A stretch of 64,000 nt of DNA from Tritrichomonas musculus (Eukaryota; Parabasalia; Tritrichomonadida; Tritrichomonadidae): NCBI GenBank assembly GCA_039105265.1, contig JAPFFF010000005.1, positions 3,023,501 to 3,087,500 of the forward strand, written 5' to 3'. The notes beneath the pieces were generated by a model. The model ran no database searches and had not been told where the DNA came from. It saw only the letters and a program-made list of their open reading frames with translations. Numbering within the stretch: position 1 is the first letter of the stretch; every line of letters starts with the position of its first letter. Positions 39,901 through 48,500 of the stretch are shown here, in pieces. The position numbers and the translations under genes are program-made.

Positions 39901-40682
39901 GTTCTCTTCAAATCATCAATTACTGCATTTAATTGTGCAATTTCATCATCTTTGGTAGCAAGTTCTTGGCTGTGCTTGTTTGTTAATTCTGTAATTTGAT
40001 TTTCTAATTCTTGTTGGTGCTCTAATACAAACTGAATCTGAGCAGCTGTACCTTCATCTTCTTCATTTTTAAAGTTCTCTAATCTGTTAACAAGATCTTC
40101 ATTTCGAGCTTGAAGCTTTTGAATTTCATGCTCAAGATTTGCAATTTCATCCACATGCTTTTGATTATCCTCTTCGATTTGTTTTTCTTTATCATTAAGA
40201 AGCTGCTGTAATTTGACAATATCATTATCTTTTGCAGAGTTTGAATTAATCGACTCATTAAGCTTTTGCTGTATGATTGAAATTTTTGAGTATATGTCAT
40301 TAAGCCTACTGGTGTGATCATCATTCAAACGGTTACATTCTTCGGCTAGTTGATTAAAGAAATTTTGGCTTTTATCAAGCGAAACATAAAATAACTTTTG
40401 AATATTTGTAGTGCACTCTTCTTTAATAGCTGACATTTCATAATCTTTGTTTTGAATGATATTTTCATAATTTTTTGTTTGTTCTTCTAATATCCTATTC
40501 TTTTCCTGCAAAATAACATTTGCTTTTTGAACGCGTGATTCATTTTTTTTAAGATAACTTACTGCTGAAGCTGTCAATGCAGAAAATTTCTTTTCAGAGC
40601 TGCTGCTAATTGTGCTTTTCTTCTTTATTGGTTCATCTGATAATGGTAAATTTGAATTAAATGTGTTCTCTTTCGAGGACAT
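33924..40682 (-). CDS. Giant coiled-coil protein, 2252 residues
   Basis: Almost the entire protein is heptad-repeat coiled coil, rich in Glu, Asn, Ser, Leu and Lys. Residues 1-40 are a Ser-rich basic head, and the last 150 residues are non-coiled, basic and Pro/Thr-rich (KTAKRQNPPNREMKSQTTK), ending IPRFKYV. No motor, GRIP, FERM or membrane segment is visible. The build suggests a structural filament, tether or basal-body/cytoskeletal component, like other giant trichomonad coiled-coil proteins; the role is not known. The gene contains three nested internal duplications (separate entries): a triple 84-bp repeat and two segments repeated at offsets of 672 and 714 bp. All offsets are multiples of 21 bp, that is, whole heptads, so the coil register is kept. 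Plus-strand frames within it are shadows that happen to repeat too. Confidence 0.92.
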   Translation of the reverse strand: MSSKENTFNSNLPLSDEPIKKKSTISSSSEKKFSALTASAVSYLKKNESRVQKANVILQEKNRILEEQTKNYENIIQNKDYEMSAIKEECTTNIQKLFYVSLDKSQNFFNQLAEECNRLNDDHTSRLNDIYSKISIIQQKLNESINSNSAKDNDIVKLQQLLNDKEKQIEEDNQKHVDEIANLEHEIQKLQARNEDLVNRLENFKNEEDEGTAAQIQFVLEHQQELENQITELTNKHSQELATKDDEIAQLNAVIDDLKRTNSILNDKLSSSEDENSNIRENLSQTKLLNDEKDKEIADLKSAFDDLQNEKSNIESQLNSSNENSQKVKEALNSLKEELDSMKEKNLHLEETLGSLKEENSNKQQQLMNFNENNQLLENEKNQLQQEISKLNGEIQDIKEKYSGQITEDNKKYEDQIAQLMQNINNLESEKLEMEEQNNRHQENNKSNELEIQTLQSLLDSHQHKIDQFTQEEEESRQKNQELVKTIENLNSDINTLKAQMLEKEEALKILEASKSSSNSELQKIISKLTQEKAEKVVEIQNLTSKVESLSKEIEEQTKSFDKKLADMSQENDEITQNLLNNKQLEINEMAEKIASNSQLIQSLQEENAQKQEIIDSNAGKIILFENDISNYEDKINKLHEIINDYELDLTDHQNEIEFNIERFEEIQESNLKLSTLIEEHTNEAEQAKLQYQNEIASLNEQLLEQITQNEKLKAEINQVKSDNSSVSQSLNEANQKNSELSQQIEKSNSDKNDIQSNLEKMIEENQKLQEALNSIQNEKEELQQANQKLEEKLNVLKEEGGEKQQALEVIESKITELETQNNTISNENLALKETIESIKQERDSLGASLTEHKSQTEQINETLKSVTNEKNSLEELLNNSNSNNEKLQESLNKAISENEDMKSQIQELNSTLDETKSHNNTLQDSINNISGQNKELQTTIESLNVEKNSLEEKLNEMTTKIDDLQAEKDSLSRSLNESKSEAEKLKELVDSLGIEKNEAKEMNEKLQETLNSIQNEKEELQQANQKLEEKLNVLKEEGGEKQQVLEVIESKITELETQNSTISNENLALKETIESIKQERDSLKDSLTEHKSQAEQINETLKSVTNEKNSLEELLNNSNSNNEKLQESLESAKQENDNFKLSLDESNSKVQELEESLKSIKEQKDQLEETLNKSTTENSELKSLLDKITNDKNSIESAMKESSEKVNELENSLNTIQEENNELKSSLEAITNEKNSHELSLRDSEKQKEELQLSLNSLQTRNDELQSSLESMMNENQSTLSSSNFKIQELQESLNAVKKENTDLKSSLDESNSKVQELENSLNAVKKENTDLKSSLDESNSKVQELENSLNAVKKENTDLKSSLDESNSKVQELENSLKSIKDEKSQLEEELNKSSSQNNELRSSLEAITNEKNSIEKEKKESDEKICELEKSLETTKNEKEELQEKNQKLEFELKSFKEEDLNKQATLDETQNKHNQLQGEIKSLQETLNKVEQENSQLQKSISTLQSQNAELENSLKDSKLTNDNLQEKLDKATNENEELHSSFESITNQKNSLENSLKESSIKIDDLQNSLNSLQSQNDELKASYEKVKSENDQLKSSVSQFDQDIKELNNSLNSVKNENNELKSSLEAITNEKNSIEKEKKESDEKICELEKSLETTKNEKEELQEKNQKLEFELKSFKEEDLNKQATLDETQNKHNQLQGEIKSLQETLNKVEQEKSVIEKQLEETQYENSQLQESLSNLHNQNSELQSILTNSKEFVDSIQNQNVSLQQSLEKANQEICQAQYAISSLQQNNSNLQESLQISNMKLGQMQESYKSLEAQLEQLNATNIQLDENLRNSNQNCKELENMVSVLQKQKSMLEENINKSKSNDQFEALLNESNLRIEHLQSSLNDLQTKHSELQEKNQQLIKALRKSESKNDQIQAKVSSLEKENIQLNGSLLELQKENRTLRKSNIDLSKSNKSLSNEIEFAKTNLSIANLEVSELKASVSQLQATIEKITKESNEKLKSNESSMSKQREEILQLTQKVSFLEEMNTNLQNQLFEKQKEIESISNPSQSQANEIVELKKENKRLNQQLSQLSEEFRKDKDILNKTISQLTDDIALCKQTIKEKDLEIMELKSNSKQNNRSAPQLKERNVKIETTPENEPTKLAKTAKRQNPPNREMKSQTTKPSNKIMTQEKKQSTKRLQIVPEFKQKEESTPVSENMKAAIKKNLKKPISTEVMDTTVIAPQGSEKLRPSIPRFKYV
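35521..35815 (-). repeat. Internal duplication A, copy 1 (offset 672 bp)
   Basis: Nearly identical to 36193-36487. It encodes the stretch with KKESDEKICELEKSLETTK and FKEEDLNKQATLDETQNK. The 672-bp offset equals 32 heptads. Confidence 0.85.
36193..36487 (-). repeat. Internal duplication A, copy 2
   Basis: Partner of 35521-35815. The copies differ by only a few silent or conservative changes, so the duplication is young or has been homogenised. Confidence 0.85.
36550..36803 (-). repeat. Three perfect 84-bp tandem units in the coiled-coil gene
   Basis: Units begin at 36550, 36634 and 36718 and look identical in sequence. Each encodes 28 residues (four heptads) of the form SLDESNSKVQELENSL plus NAVKKENTDLKS. 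Identity at synonymous sites implies recent expansion or gene conversion. Confidence 0.9.
37291..37670 (-). repeat. Internal duplication B, copy 1 (offset 714 bp)
   Basis: Nearly identical to 38005-38384 and codes for the stretch around LNVLKEEGGEKQQ and ITELETQN. The 714-bp offset equals 34 heptads. Even the shadow frames on the plus strand repeat (37315-37608 and 38029-38322), which shows that the DNA itself was copied. Confidence 0.85.
38005..38384 (-). repeat. Internal duplication B, copy 2
   Basis: Partner of 37291-37670 with few differences, for example Val for Ala in the plus-strand shadow frame and a handful of codons at the ends. Confidence 0.85.
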
Positions 40683-41243
40683 TTGAGAAATTTTGTTTAT
40701 TATTAATTAAATTTAAACGCTTCTAATTGCCGTTTAAAATAAAATTTGAATATACAATTTGTAAACTTATCAATTGCATTTTTGTTATATCTTCATTTAT
40801 CTTATGAGTTTCTTTTAAATTATCAATTATTTGATTTATATTGATAAAATTATTTATAAAATGAATTATTGATATAATTTTAATTTTCTTTAAATGCTTA
40901 AATTTTGAAATAAATGAGATCATCGTTCAAGAGTTGACAAAATTCCTATATTGACAATTTTGTTTAAGAAATGCATAATGATTGTTTCTTTTAATTCTGA
41001 ATTTCAATCTTTTAATAGTTTTAATGAAATGAAAGCAAAACATATTATTAATGACGAATTTAATGTAAAACTGTAAGCATATATATATATATGCATCATA
41101 GCAAGCTTTGCATTTACAAAGGTGCTAAAAGATAAAATAATAATAATAAAATACAAATTTGAAAAATAAAAAATATTTTAAGTTCTAACATATTATATAA
41201 ATGATGATGTAAATAAAAACAAGATTATATTTTTGGAGATTAT
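40683..41243. other. Intergenic, no gene seen
   Basis: About 560 AT-rich bases with a short (AT)n run near 41077-41092. The 66-residue minus-strand frame at 40723-40923 is Ile/Asn/Lys-rich and begins without ATG; I do not support it. Confidence 0.5.
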
Positions 41244-41795
41244 TCATTGCGAATTTGCAATTTTTTTTCCATCAGCTAGACCTGTATAGTAGCCAGCCCA
41301 ATACCAACTGTGAAGTAAACGAGTTTGGTCTGGATCTGTTTCATCGAGTATTGGAGGGGGATACACTAAAACATGTGATGGGACAGGTAATTTCGTGTTC
41401 TCCATCAAATTTTGCTCTTGCTTTTTTTGTGGTTGAGGTTGTAGCTGTTGCTGCGGATGCGGCGGCTGCTGTGGCTGTTGTTGTTGCTTTGGTTCTTTAT
41501 TCTTTACTTGTTTTTTAATTAATTCTTGAAAATCGATTGTCTGAATATCTTTTGGTTGGACTGAGGTTTGCTCCTGATCTGAAGAAGAGGATTCATCAAA
41601 TTGCATAAATGAATCGTGCTCTTTTTTGATGTTAGGCTTTGGAGGAGTATCTTCTTCTTTTTTTGGTTGATAAAATTTAGCGCCTTGAATTTTATGATTT
41701 ACAGCAAAAGATGACGCTGCTGCTTCGAATGCATCAACCAAAGCGTTTTGAGTGTTTGATATTTTATAAATGTTTTTTTTATCAAGGGGATCCAT
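41244..41795 (-). CDS. SMN: Minimal SMN (survival motor neuron) homologue, no Tudor domain
   Basis: A 183-residue protein. SMN assembles Sm rings on spliceosomal snRNAs with Gemin2. Two end motifs are clear. Residues about 15-36 (NALVDAFEAAASSFAVNH) match the Gemin2-binding helix (ALIKAYDKAVASF in human). Residues 160-176 (LLHSWYWAGYYTGLADG) carry the full YG-box pattern S-W-Y-x2-G-Y-x-T-G-x3-G that drives SMN oligomerisation, preceded by a Pro stretch and acidic residues (PPPILDETD) as in human SMN. Between them are a Lys/Pro/acidic segment, a Ser-rich acidic patch and a Gln/Pro-rich linker of about 30 residues; there is no room for the Tudor domain that binds dimethylarginine on Sm tails. 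Fission yeast SMN also lacks Tudor, so this resembles a known minimal form. The ATG at 41795 is the only good start. Confidence 0.87.
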   Translation of the reverse strand: MDPLDKKNIYKISNTQNALVDAFEAAASSFAVNHKIQGAKFYQPKKEEDTPPKPNIKKEHDSFMQFDESSSSDQEQTSVQPKDIQTIDFQELIKKQVKNKEPKQQQQPQQPPHPQQQLQPQPQKKQEQNLMENTKLPVPSHVLVYPPPILDETDPDQTRLLHSWYWAGYYTGLADGKKIANSQ

Positions 41796-41904
41796 TTAAG
41801 AAAAAATTAAAGAACAATTATGTCTAGAAATTATAAAAAAATTGTGAACTTCAGAATTCTGATGATTCTTTTTCAAATCATTTATCCGAAAATAAAAGAA
41901 TATA

Positions 41905-41928
41905 ATATATATATATATATATATATAT
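41905..41928. repeat. (AT)12 microsatellite
   Basis: Twelve AT units in the short spacer between the SMN and NAA35 genes. Confidence 0.9.
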
Positions 41929-41949
41929 TGATGTAATCTATATATTATT

Positions 41950-43881
41950 TTATTGAATAAATTCAAAGGTTGGAAACATAAAATGATTTTTGTATGATAC
42001 ATTAACTTTCGATTCAGGAGTTAATTTTGTTAAGAAAATTGAATTTGTCACAATGCACTTAAAAATTTGCATGTCTTCAGTGGTTTTCTCCTTTATCAAC
42101 TTAGTATATTGCAAGAAGTATTCTTTTGCAGATTGAAAAGGCTTGGATGCATCAGAGATGATAAGTTTATTATGATTTGAAAAGATCTCAAGAGACATTT
42201 CTCGTTCAAATTCTTCGTATGGCTGATTATTAAAATGAAGTATTCTGGAATATGAAAGCATTCTATTGGCGAAAACTTCCTTTTCGTTGAAATAGGCACC
42301 TTCTTTCAAATTAGAAATGCATTTCCAATTCTTCAAAATCCTAACAATTTTGAAACAACCAGAAAGAAGTTCTTCAATCATATTTGCGTAGATTTCGTCA
42401 ACACTCTTTTCTGGTATCATTTTATTAACAGCTGCTTCTTTTCGATGCCAAAGGTTACCTTGGTTCTTCTTCGTGCTGTCTTTGACACGATAAACACCTG
42501 CAGCAACCCTAGTTTGTGAATATGAAAGAGATGCCATCTTGGCGGCTACATGTGCACTGTAAAGACTGATATGGAGATCACGAAGAGTATATACTTCGCT
42601 TCGGTAGCCCCATCTATGATTGAGGATAAGCAACTGAGATGCTATTTGAGTGCTCCAGAATGGGAAAACCATTGAGGCCGCTCGTTGATGTTCTTTGGAA
42701 ACGCATTTTGGAATATCAGAATCTTTGACAGCACTTTGATGGAGTTCAAAACCTTGTGTTTGAACATATTGCCAATATCTTGCTCCTTCGTCAGATAAGA
42801 AAGCGTGGGATGTTGGTATAGGCGTTACAAGGTGCTGAACCAATGCCACAAAAACTGTCTTGAAAACATCTTCAAATGTTGAAAATGAAGAGTTGGAGAA
42901 AAATTTGGCATTGACGAAATATGGCTTTAACTCATTTTTAATGTATTGTCCTGGAGTAATTGTATGGAAAATCTTATCAACATTTGTCTTTGGAATAATA
43001 CGATAAAGCAAAGCAAATCTTGAAAAAGCAATATGATTTCCTAATTCATTCCAATTAGCAATTGCTTTGATCAAAGATGAAAAGCATGTTTCGCCTGGGA
43101 ATAAATTTGGGAGTTCGTTCAATTCGTTAACTAATTGATGGAGTTGCTCTATAGATTTTTCATGCTCAAGGATTTGTTGATCAGGAGGTGGATTGGTTGG
43201 AGATGAATCTCTATAATGAAGGAATTTATCAATTCCGATTTCATTTGTTTCATGAGGAACGTCAAATTCTGGGTTTAATTTATTATTCAAAGGATCATCA
43301 AGATAGTGAGACAAATCAAATTCAAAATCGACAAGACTTTTAATTGAAGGAGGAAGATCTAATTTGGAAAGTTCTTCTTTTAATTTGGTTTCATCTTCTT
43401 CAACAAAGAAATCGTTGTATTTTGAATTATATGTCCAAAAAGATGCATTAAAACGAAGATCAAATGTAAATTTCTCAACTTTGAGGCATACATGCGAAAA
43501 TAAGCGGAACAAAGGATTTAATATAGGGTTCTTTACTTGATAACTTTTTTGAATATAAATACTTGTTAACACATTTGTGAGAACGCAATATCCATTGAGT
43601 CGTGAAAATTGGAGATCAACAAATTTTCCACAAATTCCAGCGATTTGATCAATTGTTAAATTTTCATCTAAAATTTCGGTACTTTGTTGGACATCATTGA
43701 CACTAAAGTGCCCTTGGGCCATTAAGTGTGCATCAAGACGAGGTCCTCCAATTTCGTAGGATAACATTGCATTCTTTGAGTTAAAAATATCAGAAAATAT
43801 GAATTCATCGTATTTCATTTCTTGAGCGCATTTGACAAAACAATTTAAATCAATCTCTTTAAAATCATCATTTCCAGACAT
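41950..43881 (-). CDS. NAA35: NAA35/MAK10, NatC auxiliary subunit
   Basis: A 643-residue protein from the ATG at 43881; the eight further upstream codons begin with TTG and are not used. NAA35 anchors the NatC N-terminal acetyltransferase to the ribosome. Family features visible: an N-terminal segment in the position of the E-x-x-D-P-K-M-D motif, here AMLSYEIGGPRLDAH, so the motif is degenerate; LTIDQIAGICGKFVDLQFSRLNGYCVLTNVLTSIYI, which matches the W-L-x-G-x-x-x-x-x-T-V-x-T-C-x-Y-I region; and a long helical C-terminal half. The length is close to yeast Mak10. Alternative identities are unlikely, although the D-P-K-M-D motif change is odd. The catalytic subunit NAA30 is not in the window. 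Confidence 0.78.
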   Translation of the reverse strand: MSGNDDFKEIDLNCFVKCAQEMKYDEFIFSDIFNSKNAMLSYEIGGPRLDAHLMAQGHFSVNDVQQSTEILDENLTIDQIAGICGKFVDLQFSRLNGYCVLTNVLTSIYIQKSYQVKNPILNPLFRLFSHVCLKVEKFTFDLRFNASFWTYNSKYNDFFVEEDETKLKEELSKLDLPPSIKSLVDFEFDLSHYLDDPLNNKLNPEFDVPHETNEIGIDKFLHYRDSSPTNPPPDQQILEHEKSIEQLHQLVNELNELPNLFPGETCFSSLIKAIANWNELGNHIAFSRFALLYRIIPKTNVDKIFHTITPGQYIKNELKPYFVNAKFFSNSSFSTFEDVFKTVFVALVQHLVTPIPTSHAFLSDEGARYWQYVQTQGFELHQSAVKDSDIPKCVSKEHQRAASMVFPFWSTQIASQLLILNHRWGYRSEVYTLRDLHISLYSAHVAAKMASLSYSQTRVAAGVYRVKDSTKKNQGNLWHRKEAAVNKMIPEKSVDEIYANMIEELLSGCFKIVRILKNWKCISNLKEGAYFNEKEVFANRMLSYSRILHFNNQPYEEFEREMSLEIFSNHNKLIISDASKPFQSAKEYFLQYTKLIKEKTTEDMQIFKCIVTNSIFLTKLTPESKVNVSYKNHFMFPTFEFIQ

Positions 43882-44326
43882 TTTCCGAAGTAAATTGATT
43901 TTCAAACGAACTTTGTCAATTCATGACCGGCCATTCAATTTTATCAAAGTTTTGAGATGATTATTTTGAAATTTTTAATTTACAAATTTTACTTCAAATA
44001 CTATATAAATATGGCATTTATTATCCAATTTAGAATAAATAATCATCAAAGTTATAAAAAATTAAAACAAAACTTGAAAAGATGTTTTTTGGCAAATATT
44101 TTATCCAATCAAAAAAATTAAAATATTTATAAACATTTTATTAATTTTTTATTATGGCCAAAATGCATGAATAACATATGTATAATATCATATTTAAAAA
44201 AGAAAAAAATGAGATATTTGTATTTTTTGTTTGATAAATATACGTTATGAATTCTGTTACATAATTAAAAAGTTTTGAATTTTCAACGATCTGAACAAAA
44301 AAAACTTCAAAATTTTATTGTATTTC
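43882..44326. other. Divergent intergenic region
   Basis: About 445 AT-rich bases between divergent NAA35 and the phytol/dolichol-kinase-like gene, so both promoters lie here. No repeat or RNA gene was seen. Confidence 0.5.
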
Positions 44327-45031
44327 ATGTCTTTTTTAACTCAAGAAGACATTCAAGGATTTGCATACTCATTTTTATTACTAGGTTCTATCCTCATAAT
44401 TGCAAGGCTTCTTACACACGTTGATGGAATATCACCAGAAGCTGTTCGTAAATTCATACATATATCAATATCAAATTGGTGGTTTATTTTATCAAACTAT
44501 TTTTCAGGATTATGGCAATCTTTAACAGGGCCTATTTTGTTTATTATTGTCAACTCGTTGGCTACTTTTCTCGATTGGGCTCGATTTTTCGGTATGAACG
44601 ACCGAACCCGTAATTACGGATTGATTCATTTTCCTCTTTCGCTTGCTATTCTTATTATTCTGCAACACTTTAATATTATCACAGAATATATGACTGGAAT
44701 AGCTGTACTCATTATGGGATATGGTGACGGACTAGCTGCACTTTTAGGAAAGAAATTTGGTGTTAGCAAAATACACCCACTTGTCGGGAAAAAGACATAC
44801 GTTGGTTCATTCACTATGCTTATTACATCTATTTTTATTATGGTATTTTTCTCAGAATTATATCAACTTGGATGGGCTACATCGTTTTCAGGAATTTCTA
44901 TAATTTTGATAACAGCGATTGTAGCAACTTTGCTCGAAGTTCTAACTCCTTTTGGACTAGACAACTTGAGCGTTCCAATTGGAACAGCTCTTTCACTCAA
45001 ATTACTTATACCTTTAGATAATGTTGATTAA
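44327..45031 (+). CDS. Phytol/dolichol/diacylglycerol kinase-like membrane enzyme
   Basis: A 234-residue multi-span membrane protein; the first ATG is at 44327 (an upstream TTG is not a likely start). It fits the CTP-dependent lipid kinase family that includes phytol kinase, dolichol kinase and yeast Dgk1: R-K-F-I-H-I near the N-terminus, then GYGDGLAALLGKKFGVSKIHP with KKTYVGSFTM (the nucleotide-binding G-D-G and K-x-x-x-G-S motifs), and E-V-L-T-P-F-G-L-D-N-L-S-V-P near the C-terminus. About six or seven hydrophobic segments are visible. Short length favours the phytol kinase/Dgk1-like branch over large dolichol kinases. Trichomonads lack chlorophyll, so the substrate is likely a polyprenol, dolichol or diacylglycerol. 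Substrate is inference. Confidence 0.75.
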   Translation: MSFLTQEDIQGFAYSFLLLGSILIIARLLTHVDGISPEAVRKFIHISISNWWFILSNYFSGLWQSLTGPILFIIVNSLATFLDWARFFGMNDRTRNYGLIHFPLSLAILIILQHFNIITEYMTGIAVLIMGYGDGLAALLGKKFGVSKIHPLVGKKTYVGSFTMLITSIFIMVFFSELYQLGWATSFSGISIILITAIVATLLEVLTPFGLDNLSVPIGTALSLKLLIPLDNVD

Positions 45032-45501
45032 ATTTTAAAAATATTTTTTCTTTCAGATCCAATCTAGTTTGGTTCCCTTAGCGTTTTTTGTTATTTTATT
45101 TTTATAATAAAGATAGAACTTTTCTACTTGTTCCTCTCGCTTTTTTTTTTTTCGTCATTTCTCCTCTCTCAATTTTTTCTCATTCAAATTATCTTTTTTT
45201 CACCTTTTGAATTCACCTCTAATTACTTTATTTAGGAAACATTGTATTTTCTAGAATGCTTTCATATTTAAAATAAGAGAATCTAATTTTCTTAATCATT
45301 ATATGAAATAATTAGAAGTTTTATGGATATAGATGCTTGCAAGCTTTTTAAAGGTTATTTTGATCTCATATATTAATTATCGAAATAAAAAAAATTAAGA
45401 TTAAGACTAGCAAAGTAAAGTAATGAAAACAATAGTTTATTTTTTTTTTTTTTTTTTACTATGAAAATAAAATAAAAACAATAATATTAATAATAAATAA
45501 A
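45032..45501. other. Intergenic, no gene seen
   Basis: About 470 bases between convergent genes, T-rich on the plus strand (for example 45140-45210) and with an T run at about 45439-45457. No frame is supported. Confidence 0.5.
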
Positions 45502-48500
45502 TTACTCGCATGTGCCTTTAAGAGTAACAATAGTTACCTTTCCATTATCAGCCTTAAATTCCAAAGAACCTTCATACATACCTTCGACTTTTGGCAAGAA
45601 GTGAACAGGAAACCAAACATAACTGCAAGCTTCCACTTTAAAAACGCCAATAGGACATATAAATGGAGGACTTGAATTAGCTTCGATTTGAACAATTTTA
45701 TTTGTTTTATTAGAAACCTTAACTTTTGCTCTTCTAAGAAGTCCTGGTTCGCATTTTGGAAAAATCACGCAATCGCTATCAGAATCATCGCTTAATTGAT
45801 CATCAGCGTCCTCTAATTTTGTTCCTTCGCCAATCAAATTAATTTCAAGACGGTCAGACTTACTTTCGATTATCATTGTTGCTTCAAATACATCATCTAA
45901 ATCAGGAGTAAAATGTATTGGTACTTCCATTGAGCCATTGGCCTCAACAGGTACAATTCTTTGACAAGAAAATGGCGTTCTCTTTGGGAGTTCAATTGTC
46001 AAAACGATATCTTTATCAATATGATTTGATAATACAATAGAAGATTCGCCTGTAAGGCCAATTTCCACTTGGCCGAAATCTACTGCTGGCTGGGAAGCTG
46101 AGAAAGTTTTATTATCGATAATAACTGATGAATTCTCAACGAAATCTATTGGAACTTCATAAGTATCGTCTGCAAAGAAAATTCTGAGGGCTGAATTTTG
46201 AGGCTCTTTAATTGAAACAGTAATTTTAACCTGAGATTCAGCCCTTATTTGGCCAGACTTTTTAGACGCTGTTACGAAGTCATCAAGAGGTTCTATTTCA
46301 AATGGACATGCTTGGAAACCGTTATTTGAAATTATCAACTTTTTGCTAATTAAAGTAGAATTGAATTCAAGATTGGCCGGAGAAAACGTTAGTTGAACAT
46401 TTGATACAAAACGAAGAGGCGTTTGTCTTATAAATTTCCTCGTAATAGAAGCTATTTCGCCACGATCGCATTTAAATAAAGAATCTTTAATAAATGTCAA
46501 TTCTGGTCTTAATCTTTGATATTCAAACATTGTTGAATAAAACTCATTTGGTCTTAAAGCTGCCTTTATTTGTCTGATAATTTCATCTCCTGTAAAAACC
46601 GTTATTTTGGCTTTTTCTGGGTCACTTTCAAAATTAAATATAAACCGATGAGATTCGTATTGTTTGAGCACTTTTGCTAATGGAGTGACAGTAACTTGTG
46701 AATCATTGCTTAAGCCAAAAGTAATAAATCCAGACCTTCCGCCGTTGTTGTGAACATCTAATACCGCGGTATTTTTGTTCAATAATATTGTTGTCTCAAA
46801 TTCAAGATTTGATGTATCACGATATGATATGATTGGAATTTGAAGAGCGATTTGTCCATTCGAAATAATTCTTAAATAATCTGTGTTTTCTGTTTGTGGT
46901 GACGAATTGCAAGTCATGATGAAAGGAACATTAGATGTGAAATGATCATCATAGAGTGTAACAAAATCTGGAGCAACAACAGAAAAATCTCTAGGAGCAT
47001 TTATTGCTAATTCAAAAGATTGTTGATTTTCTGGAGAAACGCCGAAAAATGGAATAAAACTAGATGATGATTCAAAACCTGGTTGGTTTCCTACAAAATT
47101 GGGATCATAGTCTATCCCTTGCTTTTGTCTATGTCTTTTCCTATGCTTCGGTGATGTAGATGTAGTTTTGTTCATTTGTTGTTGCGAATTAGGTGGCAAT
47201 GGAATGGGGTTTCTTCTGTTTGTAACCGTTTTATTATAATTTACATTATTGTTACCATAAATTTTTAATGAATTTGAAGTTACTTTCTGAGTTAGTTCTT
47301 GTTCGGTATATTGATTGAAATTAGATTTAAGGTTCTTTGCGCTTTCTGGTGGTCTCTTCTTTATTTGCTGATTAATGTTTTTAGGAGTTTGTCTAGTTGG
47401 AGTTTTTGAATGATGTTTAATACTTTCTTGCGATTTTTGAATATCAGATATACTCATTGCTGATGGCTCATCAAGAATTGAAATTTCTGTGAGGTCCATC
47501 AAAGAATTTCCATCTTTAGGAAGAACTACACGATCTTTTATTTGTCTGCCATCAGAATTATTCCATATGATAATAATCTCCGGAGATCCAGAAATTCCTG
47601 ACTCGCTAATAATGTTAATTTTACCTGTTTGATTAGGTCTTAATATAACTTCATTTGTATCTATAATGTAGCCCTCAGGGGCAACAATTTTATAACGAAT
47701 AGTTCTATCTGCTACATTTCGGATTTCAAAAGGTCTGTTTGGATATTTTTTTGGGATTAAAATCTTGAATGGCGGTGTTGCTGCTGTACCTTTTAACTCG
47801 ATATCGAAAGAATCAAACTTAAGCATCTGTCGAAAAGCACCAGGTCTTTTTGAGTAGAAAGAAAACGTAAATTCTGTTTGTTCGATTCCATTTTCATCTG
47901 GATTTGTAATTGAAAACGGCCAAGCAATATCAAGAGGTGCTATTTGAGGTGATTTGAGTTGAATTGTCTGCTCACATGAGGCCCCTATTGGAACTGCGCC
48001 AAAATCAACAATTGTGCATGATCTGGGGCCAATAAATTGAAGTGGAATTGTAACAATATCACCAGATTTCTCGCATTGAATTGTAATTGAAGGATCTTCG
48101 TATAAGCCAGCAAAGTGTGGATCAAAAGTTACGCATATGTGGTCACTTGTTCCTGGATCTAAAGATAAATGATCTGGATCAACTGTAATTGATTGTGAAT
48201 TTACTGAGAAGTTGACATCAAGTGCTAGCGAAAAAGAACGATTGGTAAACATAAATGTGCGATGTGATTTAGAATTCGGAAATTTCCACAAAGGTGATGA
48301 AGGAGATGGAAAATCTAAAGGAGAAGGAACGCAATGGCCAAGAAGAGAGACAATTAATGATACACGCCCTTCAAAAATTAAAGAGGCTTGAAAGAGTGAA
48401 ACAGTTTTAGGTAAAAATGTAACATATAACGAATAGCAATTTCCTGCAGGTAAATCTATTTTTTTCTCTTTAACTTGAAATTCAACATCTCCAGTCATTC

